Assembly: GCF_028737315.1 (NCBI RefSeq)
Contig: NZ_JAQZAO010000005.1
Coordinates: 372,001 to 436,000, forward strand
Source of the DNA: Actinomycetospora lemnae
GTDB lineage: Bacteria > Actinomycetota > Actinomycetes > Mycobacteriales > Pseudonocardiaceae
DNA: 64,000 bases
Direction: 5' to 3'
Part shown: positions 31,848 through 38,997 of the stretch, piece by piece
Layout: each line of letters opens with the position of its first letter
How positions within the stretch are numbered: position 1 is the stretch's first letter
Notes under the pieces: model-generated
Told to the model about the DNA's origin: nothing
What the model saw: the letters and a program-made list of their open reading frames with translations, nothing else
Databases searched by the model: none
Program-made: the position numbers and the translations under genes

Positions 31848-32090
31848 ATGCGACTCCCACGGAGCTGGCGGGACCTGGTCGACCGCGACACCTGGCGCAG
31901 CGCCGCCGCGCGGGAGGTGGCGCGCGAGGCCGAGCGGGTCGTCGCCCGCGCCGCGGCCCGCGACCGGCTCCGCGCCGTCGAGGCCGAGATCGCGGCCCTG
32001 CTCGCCGACGAGTACGTGCCCGCGCGGGGGCGGCGGCTGCGCGCCCTCGAGCACGCGCGGGAGGACCTGCAGGCCGAGCTCGTCACTTGA
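31848..32090 (+). CDS. small helical protein next to LacI regulator
   Basis: An 80-residue, very Arg/Ala/Glu-rich protein predicted to be one or two long helices, possibly coiled coil (WRSAAAREVAREAERVVARAA, then LRALEHAREDLQAELVT). The ATG is behind GAGGAGGGG, a strong site. It is divergent from the LacI gene, with two LacI-type operators in between. I recognise no family. Downstream a small hairpin (32123-32141) precedes the sigma-factor gene, so it may be monocistronic. Confidence 0.7.
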   Translation: MRLPRSWRDLVDRDTWRSAAAREVAREAERVVARAAARDRLRAVEAEIAALLADEYVPARGRRLRALEHAREDLQAELVT

Positions 32091-32122
32091 GGGCCCGGCC
32101 CGTCCGGCGCGACCCGTTCCTC

Positions 32123-32141
32123 CCGACGGCCGAACCGTCGG
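32123..32141 (+). terminator. short hairpin, possible terminator
   Basis: CCGACGG / CCGTCGG, a 7-base-pair stem with a CCGAA loop, 33 bases after the small LacI-linked gene and 49 bases before the sigma-factor gene. It could be a weak terminator or a regulatory inverted repeat. Confidence 0.4.
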
Positions 32142-32189
32142 CGACCCGTGGGCGAACGACGCCCGGGAACCCGACGAGGAGGTGGCCGC

Positions 32190-32888
32190 GTGGCCCTGCC
32201 CGTGATGCCGGCGGACACCGCGGCGACGCCGGAGATCCACACCGAGGTCGAGGTCGAGGTCGAGGTCGAGGCCGAGGTCGACGTCGACACCGATGCCCCG
32301 GCGAGCGCCGACGCCGCCGTGGTCGCCCGTCTGGCCCGGCGGGAGCAGGCGGCGCTCGACGAGCTCTACCAGCGCTACGGGCGCCCCGCGTACTCGCTCG
32401 CGCGCCGGATCTGCGGCGACGAGGGCCTCGCGGAGGACGTGGTCCAGGAAGTGTTCCTCGCGCTCTGGCGCGACCCCGCCCGCTTCGACCCGTCGCGGGG
32501 CACCGTCGCCGGCTGGCTCATGACGCTCGTGCACCACAAGGCCGTCGACGCCGTGCGTCGCGAGGCCACCCGGCGCCGTCACCACCCGACGACCGGCGAG
32601 CCGGACGAGGGCGTCCCGGCCGGCGGGCCCTCGGCGGCGCGGCAGGCGTTGGGTGCGGTGATCGGCGAGCAGGTGCGCGCCGCGCTGCACCGCCTGCCCA
32701 CCGAGCAGCGCACGGCCCTCGGCCTCGCCTACTACGGCGGCTACTCGCAGCGCGAGGTCGCCGGCCTCACCGGCGTCCCGATCGGCACCGTCAAGTCCCG
32801 CATGTTCGCCGGGGTCGCGCGGCTGCGCGTGCTGCTGGGGCCGGTGCTGGGCGCGTCGGCGGCCGACGCGCTCGGGGACCTGGCGTGA
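32190..32888 (+). CDS. sigK: ECF sigma factor, SigK-like
   Basis: A 232-residue group IV sigma factor. Region 2 starts at about residue 50 (LDELYQRYGRPAYSLARRI, AEDVVQEVFLALW). Region 4 has LPTEQRTALGLAYYGG and the recognition helix GVPIGTVKSRMFAGVARLR. The GTG is 7 bases behind GAGGAGG. The N-terminus carries an unusual VEVEVEVEAEVDVD run, encoded by GAGGTC hexamer repeats at 32244-32285. It overlaps the downstream anti-sigma gene by 4 bases (GTGA). Pairing with an RskA-like anti-sigma supports a SigK-type factor; the signal is likely from outside the membrane. Confidence 0.93.
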   Translation: MALPVMPADTAATPEIHTEVEVEVEVEAEVDVDTDAPASADAAVVARLARREQAALDELYQRYGRPAYSLARRICGDEGLAEDVVQEVFLALWRDPARFDPSRGTVAGWLMTLVHHKAVDAVRREATRRRHHPTTGEPDEGVPAGGPSAARQALGAVIGEQVRAALHRLPTEQRTALGLAYYGGYSQREVAGLTGVPIGTVKSRMFAGVARLRVLLGPVLGASAADALGDLA

Positions 32889-33679
32889 GCACCTGCGCTC
32901 TGCGCGCCGACGCCGTCGGCGCCGCGTTCTCGGCGCTCGAGCCCGAGGAGGACCTCGCGCTGCGGGCCCACCTCGCGCACTGCGCGGCCTGCCGCCGGAC
33001 GCTCGCCGAGGCGACGGACGTCGTCGCCGCCCTGGGGGCCGCGGTGCCCCAGCTCGACCCGCCGCCCGCGTTGCGGGGGCGGCTCCTCGACACCGTCCGG
33101 GTCGAGCGCGGGCCGGAGCCGCCGACCCCGACGCGCGTCCCGCACCCACCCGCCGCACCCCGCCGCTCGCCTGCCCTGGCGATGGCGGGCGCCCTCCTGG
33201 CCGCCGTCGCGCTCGGGCTGGTCATGGTCCTCGCCGGTGCCGTGCTCGCGACGCGGTCGCCCACCCCGGACACGTCGGCGAGCACGGTGGACGCGCGGGC
33301 CGACCGCGTGGTCGCCGACGCCCGGTCCGCCGACCCCGGCGTGCGCGCCACCGTCCTGCGCGGGGAGACCGGCGCCCCGGTCGCCGTCCTGCTCGACCCC
33401 GGCGACCCCGCCGCAGCGGTCCGCCTCGTCGCGCTCGACCTCCCCGCGACCGGGACCGGCCGCGACTACGTCGTGTGGGCCACCGGGCTGCCGGGCAACG
33501 CGCCCGAGGCGGTGGCCGTCATGGACCCGGACGACGGGGTGACACGCCCGCTCGGCGACGTCCCGGGACCCGCTCCGGGGACGCCCGCCCCGCGCGGGTG
33601 GGCGGTGTCCGTCGAGGCCAGCGGGCCCGTGCCGCCGCGGCCGTCGACGGTCGTGGCCGTCGGTCTGGTGGCGGGCTGA
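32885..33679 (+). CDS. rskA: RskA-like membrane anti-sigma factor
   Basis: A 264-residue single-pass membrane protein. The N-terminal zinc anti-sigma (ZAS) motif HLAHCAACRRT (H-x3-C-x2-C) binds the sigma factor. A proline-rich linker and one transmembrane helix (about residues 98-121) follow. The outer domain matches the RskA C-terminal domain: DYVVWATGLPG, AVMDPDDG and RGWAVSVEASG. Starts inside the sigK stop (GTGA), so production is coupled one-to-one. Release of SigK by proteolysis of RskA is the known mechanism in mycobacteria; it is inferred here. Confidence 0.9.
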   Translation: MSTCALRADAVGAAFSALEPEEDLALRAHLAHCAACRRTLAEATDVVAALGAAVPQLDPPPALRGRLLDTVRVERGPEPPTPTRVPHPPAAPRRSPALAMAGALLAAVALGLVMVLAGAVLATRSPTPDTSASTVDARADRVVADARSADPGVRATVLRGETGAPVAVLLDPGDPAAAVRLVALDLPATGTGRDYVVWATGLPGNAPEAVAVMDPDDGVTRPLGDVPGPAPGTPAPRGWAVSVEASGPVPPRPSTVVAVGLVAG

Positions 33680-33875
33680 CGGTCGGCCGACCGCGATGTG
33701 ACCCGCTCGCCACGGGCTGTTCCACCGTTCGTCGCTGCTCGGTGGTCCCCGGTCGCAGTCCGCGCGCGCCGCGTCCGCGACGACGGTGTCAGCGTCGCGG
33801 TCCGCGTCTACCGTGGACCGTGCCGGCGATCACCCCCGCCGGCTCGGCAGCGCGACGGCTCGGGGAGGGGCGCCG

Positions 33876-35618
33876 ATGACGGACGTGGCGACCCTCGCCA
33901 CCGGGTTGCCGGGGGCCCTGGGCACGGCCGGTGCCGGCGAGGCCTCCCCGGGACGGCCCATGCTCGCGAGCGCCGGCGACGTGCCGCGCGGCGCCGGGTG
34001 GGCCTTCGAGTTCGCGTGGGACGGGCTGCGCTGCCTCGCGCGCACGGGCCCCGAGGGCCTGCGCCTCGTCACCGACGCGGGCCGCGACGTCACCTCGCAC
34101 TTCCCGGAGCTCGGCGTCACGGCGCCGTGGACCAACACCGCGGGCCTCGTGCTCGACGGCGTGGTGGTCGCGCTCGACGGGGTCGGCCGGCCGAGCGCGG
34201 GCAAGCTGCGCCGCCGCCACCGCGTCGCGCACCCCTCGGAGGTGCTCCAGGCGCAGGTACCGGTGTCCTTCTACGTCTTCGACGTCCTCGAGGTGGCCGG
34301 CGCCTCGACGCGGCGGCTGCCCTACCGCCAGCGCCGCGAGCTGCTCGCCGAGCTCGATCTCTCCGGGAGCAGGGTCGTGATCCCGCCGTTCTTCACGGGT
34401 GTCGCCGCCGAGGCCGTCGTCGACACGGCGCGCCGCTACGGGCTCGACGGCGTCGTGGCCAAGCGCCTGGAGTCGACCTACCAGGTCGGCCGCCGTTCCC
34501 GGAGCTGGATCGAGACGCCGGTGCGGCGCACCCAGGACGTCGTGGTCGGCGGGTGGGTCCCGGCGCGCGGACGTCCCGACACCGTGGGCGCGCTGCTCGT
34601 CGGGGTGCCGGGCGAGGCGGGGCTGAGCTACTCGGGGCGGGTCGTCACGGGCGTCACCGCCGCTGCGCGCCGCGAGCTCGACGGGCTGCTCGGCGGGCTG
34701 GAGCGGTCGGTCAGCCCGTTCGCCACCACGCTGCCCGAGGACACGGGCGGGACGGTGCACTGGCTGGCGCCGCGGCTGGTCGGCCAGGTCGAGCACCGGC
34801 GCTGGACCGCGACCGGCCTGCTCGAGCGCCCGGTCTGGCAGGGCCTGCGCTCGGCGCACCCGGCCACCGTCGCCGCGCCGGTGCTCTCCGCGCCCGTGGT
34901 CGACACCGACCTGGAGCTCGACGACCTCGAGGTCGCCGACGCCCGCACCCCGGCCCGGGTGTCCGACGTCGTCGCGGCCCCGTCCAGCGAGGACGTGGAG
35001 TCGGCGCTGCGGTCGCGGTTCTCGGCGCACTTCGTGCACAACACGCTGACGGCGATCGCGGCGTACGTCCGCACCGACCCCGGGCGGGCGCGCGAGCTGC
35101 TCACCGAGTTCGCCGACTTCACCCGCTACTCGTTCCGCTCGGGCGGCGAGCTCACCACGGTCGGCGACGAGCTGCTCAACGCCGAGCGCTACCTCACCCT
35201 GGAGCAGGCGCGCTTCGGGCAGCGGCTGCGCGCCGAGGTCGCGGTCGCGCCGGAGGTCCGCGGCGTGCTGGTGCCGCCGTTCGTCGTGGCGCCGCTGGTG
35301 GAGAACGCCGTGCGCCACGGCATCGAGCCGGTGCCGGGCGGGGGCTCGGTGAGCGTCTTCGCGTCCGGGTCCGGCGCCGACTGCGTGATCACGGTGTCCG
35401 ACGACGGCGCCGGCATGGGTCCGGAGGCGACGCGCGCCGCGTCGCAGGTCGACCGGCGCCACGGCGGCATCGCCGAGGTCTCGCGCCGGCTGCACGCGAC
35501 GTTCGGCTCGCAGTGCGACGTCCACGTCGACACCCGGCCCGGGGTGGGCACGGCGGTCCGGCTGCGCCTGCCCGCGGTGACCGCGGCGGAGGCGCCGAGC
35601 AGGGTCCTGGTCGGCTGA
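33876..35618 (+). CDS. fusion: lysine-less LigD-like ligase module plus LytS-type histidine kinase
   Basis: A 580-residue, apparently soluble protein. Residues 27-215 match the LigD adenylation domain: RPMLASAGDVP, motif I FEFAWDGLR (44-52, where the nucleophilic Lys is Ala47), LDGVVVALDG (motif III), FYVFDVLEV and DGVVAKRLES (motif IV). Motif V reads SWIETPV, having lost its lysine. Residues 220-325 match the ligase OB fold (VVVGGW, GLSYSGRV). From 370 on is a His_kinase/HATPase unit of the LytS class: SAHFVHNTL (His385), PPFVVAPLVENAVRHG (N box), DDGAGMG and PGVGTAVRLRLP. No membrane helix; no response regulator adjacent. ATG behind GGGGAGGGG. Confidence 0.88.
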   Translation: MTDVATLATGLPGALGTAGAGEASPGRPMLASAGDVPRGAGWAFEFAWDGLRCLARTGPEGLRLVTDAGRDVTSHFPELGVTAPWTNTAGLVLDGVVVALDGVGRPSAGKLRRRHRVAHPSEVLQAQVPVSFYVFDVLEVAGASTRRLPYRQRRELLAELDLSGSRVVIPPFFTGVAAEAVVDTARRYGLDGVVAKRLESTYQVGRRSRSWIETPVRRTQDVVVGGWVPARGRPDTVGALLVGVPGEAGLSYSGRVVTGVTAAARRELDGLLGGLERSVSPFATTLPEDTGGTVHWLAPRLVGQVEHRRWTATGLLERPVWQGLRSAHPATVAAPVLSAPVVDTDLELDDLEVADARTPARVSDVVAAPSSEDVESALRSRFSAHFVHNTLTAIAAYVRTDPGRARELLTEFADFTRYSFRSGGELTTVGDELLNAERYLTLEQARFGQRLRAEVAVAPEVRGVLVPPFVVAPLVENAVRHGIEPVPGGGSVSVFASGSGADCVITVSDDGAGMGPEATRAASQVDRRHGGIAEVSRRLHATFGSQCDVHVDTRPGVGTAVRLRLPAVTAAEAPSRVLVG

Positions 35619-35679
35619 GGACCGGGCGCCGGACGGCTCGGGGCCGTCCGGAGCCCGGGCTCGTGCTCGTCGCTCCCGG

Positions 35680-35946
35680 TCAGTCGTCCTCGGCGTCGTC
35701 CACGATCGCGCAGGACGCGTCGGGTGCGGCGTCGTCGGGCTCGAGGAGGTCGGAGAGGATCGGGACGCTCGCGTCCACCCCGCAGGCCTGGACGGGCAGG
35801 ACGGTCAGATCGTTGAGCAGGCTGATCCCCGTGGTGTCGTCGTCGGTGGTGACGGGGTCGGCCGCGGCCAGCGGGGCGGCGGCGAGCAGCCCGGCAGCGG
35901 AGAGGGCGACCGCCGCCGAGGCGGTGGCGGCAGTGCGTCGGAACAT
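35680..35946 (-). CDS. small secreted acidic protein
   Basis: An 88-residue exported protein. Residues 1-29 are a signal peptide (RR, then an Ala/Leu core, cleavage near AAA-DP). The mature part is about 58 residues, very acidic, with two cysteines (QACGVD and SCAIVD) that could form one disulfide and a hydrophobic stretch ISLLNDLTVLPVQ. The pattern is faintly like small surface proteins (chaplin/rodlin-like) but no family signature is present. The ATG follows GAGGAG. A motif GAGACCGTTCGTCGCA lies 30 bases upstream, nearly identical to one before the molybdenum hydroxylase gene. Confidence 0.75.
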   Translation of the reverse strand: MFRRTAATASAAVALSAAGLLAAAPLAAADPVTTDDDTTGISLLNDLTVLPVQACGVDASVPILSDLLEPDDAAPDASCAIVDDAEDD

Positions 35947-36176
35947 GAGGTCTCCTCGCGAACGTCTGAACGAAGGAGACCGTTCGTCGCATCTGCAGCT
36001 GCGGTGAACGGCCGGGGCTGGACTCAACCCGTTCGTGGGAGGTCCGGCAATCGCTGCGACGAAGGGCCACCGGAAAGCGTGGCGGCGGGTACGACGGGAT
36101 CAACGGTGGGTAGGGCGCGACGAACGGAAGCTCGTGCGGGGCGAACGGCGTAGCCGCGACGGGGCAGGAGGAGGCC

Positions 36177-36956
36177 GTGGAGGTCATCGCGGTCGACTGG
36201 TCGGGCGACGCGCGGGCGGCCCGTCGGCGCGTCCGCGTCGCGACCGCGGAGCCCGGGCGGCTCCTCGCGGTCCGCGGCGGCCTCGACCGCGACGGCGTCG
36301 CCGCCCTGCTGCGTGAGCGCGCCGCCGCGGGGCCGCTGGTGGCGGGCCTCGACTTCTCGTTCGCCCTGCCCGCCTGGTTCGCGCGCGAGCACGGGTGCGA
36401 CGACGTCGCCGCGCTCTGGGACCTCGTCGCGCGGGAGGGCGAGCGGTGGCTGCGCGAGTGCCGGCCGCCGTTCTGGGGCCGCGGCGCGACGCCCCGCCCG
36501 CCGCTCGACCCGGCGCGGCCCGGGTTCCGCGTCACCGAGGAGGCGGCGCGTGCCGACGGGCTCGACCCACGTCCGACCTTCCAGATCGGCGGCGCCGGCG
36601 CGGTCGGCACGGGCTCGCTGCGCGGCATGCCGCACCTCGCGCGGCTGCGCGCGGCGGGGTTCGCGGTGTGGCCGTTCGACGACGCCGGCCCCGCGACGCT
36701 CGTGGAGATCTACCCGCGGGTGCACACGGGGCCGGTGGTGAAGCGCTCGCCCGGCGCCCGGCAGGAGGTGGCGCAGGCCGACCCCCGCATCCCCGCGGCC
36801 CTGGAGGGCGACGTCGCCGCCACCGAGGACGCGTTCGACGCCGCCCTGTCGGCGCTCGCGCTGGCCGAGCACCTCCCGGAGCTCCGCGCGCTGCGGGCCG
36901 TCCCGCGCGACCGGCCCGAGGCGCTCGAGGGCGCGCTGTGGCGCCCCCGAGCCTGA
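36177..36956 (+). CDS. DUF429-like / RNase H-fold protein
   Basis: A 259-residue protein beginning EVIAVDWSGDARAARRRV, the typical start of DUF429-type proteins with an RNase H-like nuclease fold (first Asp of a possible DDE-like set). LVAGLDFSFALPAWFARE gives a second Asp strand, and FQIGGAGAVGTGSLRGMPHL and LVEIYPRVHTG are family blocks. Metal catalysis is possible but unproven. The GTG follows GGAGGAGG. The stop is three bases from the convergent tatB stop. Confidence 0.75.
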   Translation: MEVIAVDWSGDARAARRRVRVATAEPGRLLAVRGGLDRDGVAALLRERAAAGPLVAGLDFSFALPAWFAREHGCDDVAALWDLVAREGERWLRECRPPFWGRGATPRPPLDPARPGFRVTEEAARADGLDPRPTFQIGGAGAVGTGSLRGMPHLARLRAAGFAVWPFDDAGPATLVEIYPRVHTGPVVKRSPGARQEVAQADPRIPAALEGDVAATEDAFDAALSALALAEHLPELRALRAVPRDRPEALEGALWRPRA

Positions 36957-36959
36957 GCC

Positions 36960-37304
36960 TCAGGCCCGGGTGCGCGGCCGTGTCTGCGGGCGGGCGGGCG
37001 TGCGGGCGTGCGTCCGGGACGCCGGCGTCGGGACGTCGCGGAACGCCTCCCGCACCGCCCGGCGCGGGTCCGCCGACCGGATCTCGGCCAGCGGCTCCCG
37101 CAGCTCGTCGAGCTGGCGACGCACCTCGGCGAGGTCGGCCGCCGTGTCGACCTGCTCGCGGACCGACGCCGCGTACCCCTTGGCCTGTGTCGCGACGCGG
37201 GCCAGCGACCGGATCGCCCCGGGGAGGCGCTCCGGGCCGATGACGAAGAACCCGATGAGGGCGAGCAGCACGAGCTCACCCATGCCGAGACCGAGCACGG
37301 TCAC
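36960..37304 (-). CDS. tatB: twin-arginine translocase subunit TatB
   Basis: A 114-residue Tat component. One N-terminal membrane helix (GELVLLALIGFFVIGPERLPG, with the conserved Glu and the FG/GP hinge) is followed by an amphipathic helix and a charged coil. The C-terminus is Arg/Thr/Pro-rich (THARTPARPQTRPRTRA). It serves in substrate reception with TatC. The GTG overlaps the tatC stop by 4 bases. In most actinobacteria tatB stands apart from tatAC; here all three are together below a Tat substrate. Confidence 0.9.
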   Translation of the reverse strand: MTVLGLGMGELVLLALIGFFVIGPERLPGAIRSLARVATQAKGYAASVREQVDTAADLAEVRRQLDELREPLAEIRSADPRRAVREAFRDVPTPASRTHARTPARPQTRPRTRA

Positions 37305-38215
37305 CTCCCGTTCGAGGGCGGGGTGGGGTCGGGCAGGGGTGAGACCTCGTCGTCGGGGAGGTCGTCCCAGCCGGGGTCCCGCCGCGCGCGGCGGCGGTCG
37401 TGCAGGCGGCAGACCTGGACGGCCAGCTCGAGCAGCACGCAGAGCGCGACGCCGAGCACCGCCATGGAGATCGGGTCACCGCCCGGGGTCGCGATCCCGG
37501 CGAAGAGGAAGGCGCCGAAGACCATGCCGCGCCGCCAGCTCGCGAGGCGCTGGTAGGAGACGACGCCGACCCGGTTGAGCATGACCACGACCAGCGGGGT
37601 CAGGAAGCCGACGCCGAAGACGACCATCAGCGAGAGGACCAGCGAGTAGTACTCGTCGCCGCGCAACGCCGTCGTCTGCACCGAGTTGCCGATCCCGAGC
37701 AGGAAGCGGAGCGCCTGGGCCACGACGAGGTAGGCGACGACCGCCCCGCCGGCGAACAGCAGCGAGGCCGTGCTGATGAAGACCACGGCGCCACGCCGCT
37801 CGTGGCGCCGCAGGCCCGGCGTCACGAACGCCCACAGCTGCCCGAGCCACCCGGGGGCGGACAGCACCACCCCGGCGGTCGCCGCGACCTTGACCCGCAG
37901 CAGGAACTGGTCGAACGGGCCCGTCGCGAGCAGGCGGCAGTCGGTGCCGCCCAGCCCGGCCCGGGCGGACGGGGGCAACGAGCAGTAGGGCTCGATGAGC
38001 AGCGAGCCGAGGCTCGGCACGCCCAGCACCCCGTTCTCGTACCAGACGAACCCGGCCACGGTGCCGACCGCGAGCGCGGCCAGCGCCCAGGCCAGGCGGC
38101 GGCGCAGCTCGAGGAGGTGGTCGAGGACCGACATCGTGGCCTCGGGGTCCCGGCGGCGGCGTCCGGGCCACCACCGCCGGCACCGCTGCGCCCAGGGGCG
38201 CGTCAGCGTCGTCAC
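37301..38215 (-). CDS. tatC: twin-arginine translocase subunit TatC
   Basis: A 304-residue polytopic protein with six membrane helices that binds twin-arginine signal peptides. Conserved N-terminal DHLLELRRRLAWALAA and the FLLRVKVAATAGVVLSAP loop (F-x3-R-x-K) are visible. An extra 27-residue basic N-terminus (RRWWPGRRRRD) precedes a second ATG at 38134, which may be the true start. Located between tatA (4 bases upstream) and tatB (overlap). Confidence 0.95.
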   Translation of the reverse strand: MTTLTRPWAQRCRRWWPGRRRRDPEATMSVLDHLLELRRRLAWALAALAVGTVAGFVWYENGVLGVPSLGSLLIEPYCSLPPSARAGLGGTDCRLLATGPFDQFLLRVKVAATAGVVLSAPGWLGQLWAFVTPGLRRHERRGAVVFISTASLLFAGGAVVAYLVVAQALRFLLGIGNSVQTTALRGDEYYSLVLSLMVVFGVGFLTPLVVVMLNRVGVVSYQRLASWRRGMVFGAFLFAGIATPGGDPISMAVLGVALCVLLELAVQVCRLHDRRRARRDPGWDDLPDDEVSPLPDPTPPSNGR

Positions 38216-38219
38216 GCGC

Positions 38220-38465
38220 TCAGACCGTCGTCCCGTTCGTGGTGCGCACGGTGGCCCCGTTCACGGCACCGTCGACCGGCGCGGGCTCCACGGCGGCCGG
38301 CTCGGCCTTCTTGTCGTCCTCCGCCAGCGCGGAGGTCTCGGCCTTGAAGATGCGCAGCGATCGGCCGATCCCGCGCGCGGCGTCGGGCAGGCGCTTCGCC
38401 CCGAACAGCAGCAGCAGGACGACGAGGATGATCAGCCAGTGGGACGGGCTCAGTGCTCCGGTCAT
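38220..38465 (-). CDS. tatA: twin-arginine translocase subunit TatA
   Basis: An 81-residue TatA/E protein. The short membrane helix is SHWLIILVVLLLLFGAKRLP with the FG hinge, followed by the amphipathic helix DAARGIGRSLRIFKAE and an acidic then polar tail. It forms the pore ring of the Tat system. The ATG is behind GGAAGGA. It follows the 2Fe-2S subunit gene by 44 bases on the same strand. Confidence 0.93.
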   Translation of the reverse strand: MTGALSPSHWLIILVVLLLLFGAKRLPDAARGIGRSLRIFKAETSALAEDDKKAEPAAVEPAPVDGAVNGATVRTTNGTTV

Positions 38466-38509
38466 GACGGTTCCTTCCGGGGGGAGTCGGGTGGGGAGGT
38501 GAGCCGGGC

Positions 38510-38986
38510 TCACATGTTCTCGGCGCCCTGCTTGATGGCCTCGCGGATACGGGCGTAGGTGCCGCAGGCGCACATGTTGCGGATCTCGTCGATGTCGTCG
38601 TCGGTGATCGATCCGCCGTCGGCCTGGACCTTCTTCACCAGGTCGACGGCGGCCATGATCTGGCCGGGCTGGCAGTAGCCGCACTGGGGCACGTCCCGGT
38701 CGATCCACGCCTCCTGCATCGGGTGCAGGTCGGCGCCGACGGTGTCGGGGAGCCCCTCGATCGTCGTGATCTCGTCGGTGGGCCCGATGCGGCTCACCGG
38801 GACCGAGCAGGGGTTGAACGCGCGGCCGTTGATGTGGCTGGTGCAGGCCTTGCAGACGTTGATGCCGCAGCCGTACTTCGGGCCGGTGATCCCGAGGACG
38901 TCGCGCAGCACCCAGAGCAGGCGCACGTCGTCCTCGATGTCGACCGTCACCTGGCGGCCGTTGACGGAGAGGGTGCGGGGAGGCAT
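38510..38986 (-). CDS. 2Fe-2S subunit of a molybdenum hydroxylase (IorA-like)
   Basis: A 158-residue electron-transfer subunit of the xanthine oxidase family, closest to isoquinoline 1-oxidoreductase alpha. The first cluster is a plant-type C-x4-C-x2-C (KYGCGINVCKAC) plus a later Cys in FNPC. The second is QCGYCQPGQ and MCACGTYARIR. It passes electrons from the molybdenum cofactor to a carrier. It has no signal and is likely exported bound to its Tat-signal partner. It starts 11 bases after the partner's stop, behind GGAG. Confidence 0.93.
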   Translation of the reverse strand: MPPRTLSVNGRQVTVDIEDDVRLLWVLRDVLGITGPKYGCGINVCKACTSHINGRAFNPCSVPVSRIGPTDEITTIEGLPDTVGADLHPMQEAWIDRDVPQCGYCQPGQIMAAVDLVKKVQADGGSITDDDIDEIRNMCACGTYARIREAIKQGAENM

Positions 38987-38997
38987 GGGGGAGCTCC

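Noticed and set aside
30327-33158. 943-codon open frame on the minus strand
   Set aside because: Covers the LacI, small, sigma and anti-sigma genes in shadow frames; residues are low-complexity Arg/Gly/Ala with no motif.
33681-33692. GGTCGGCCGACC palindrome after the anti-sigma gene as a terminator
   Set aside because: A loopless palindrome cannot fold into a good hairpin, and similar GC palindromes are expected by chance here.
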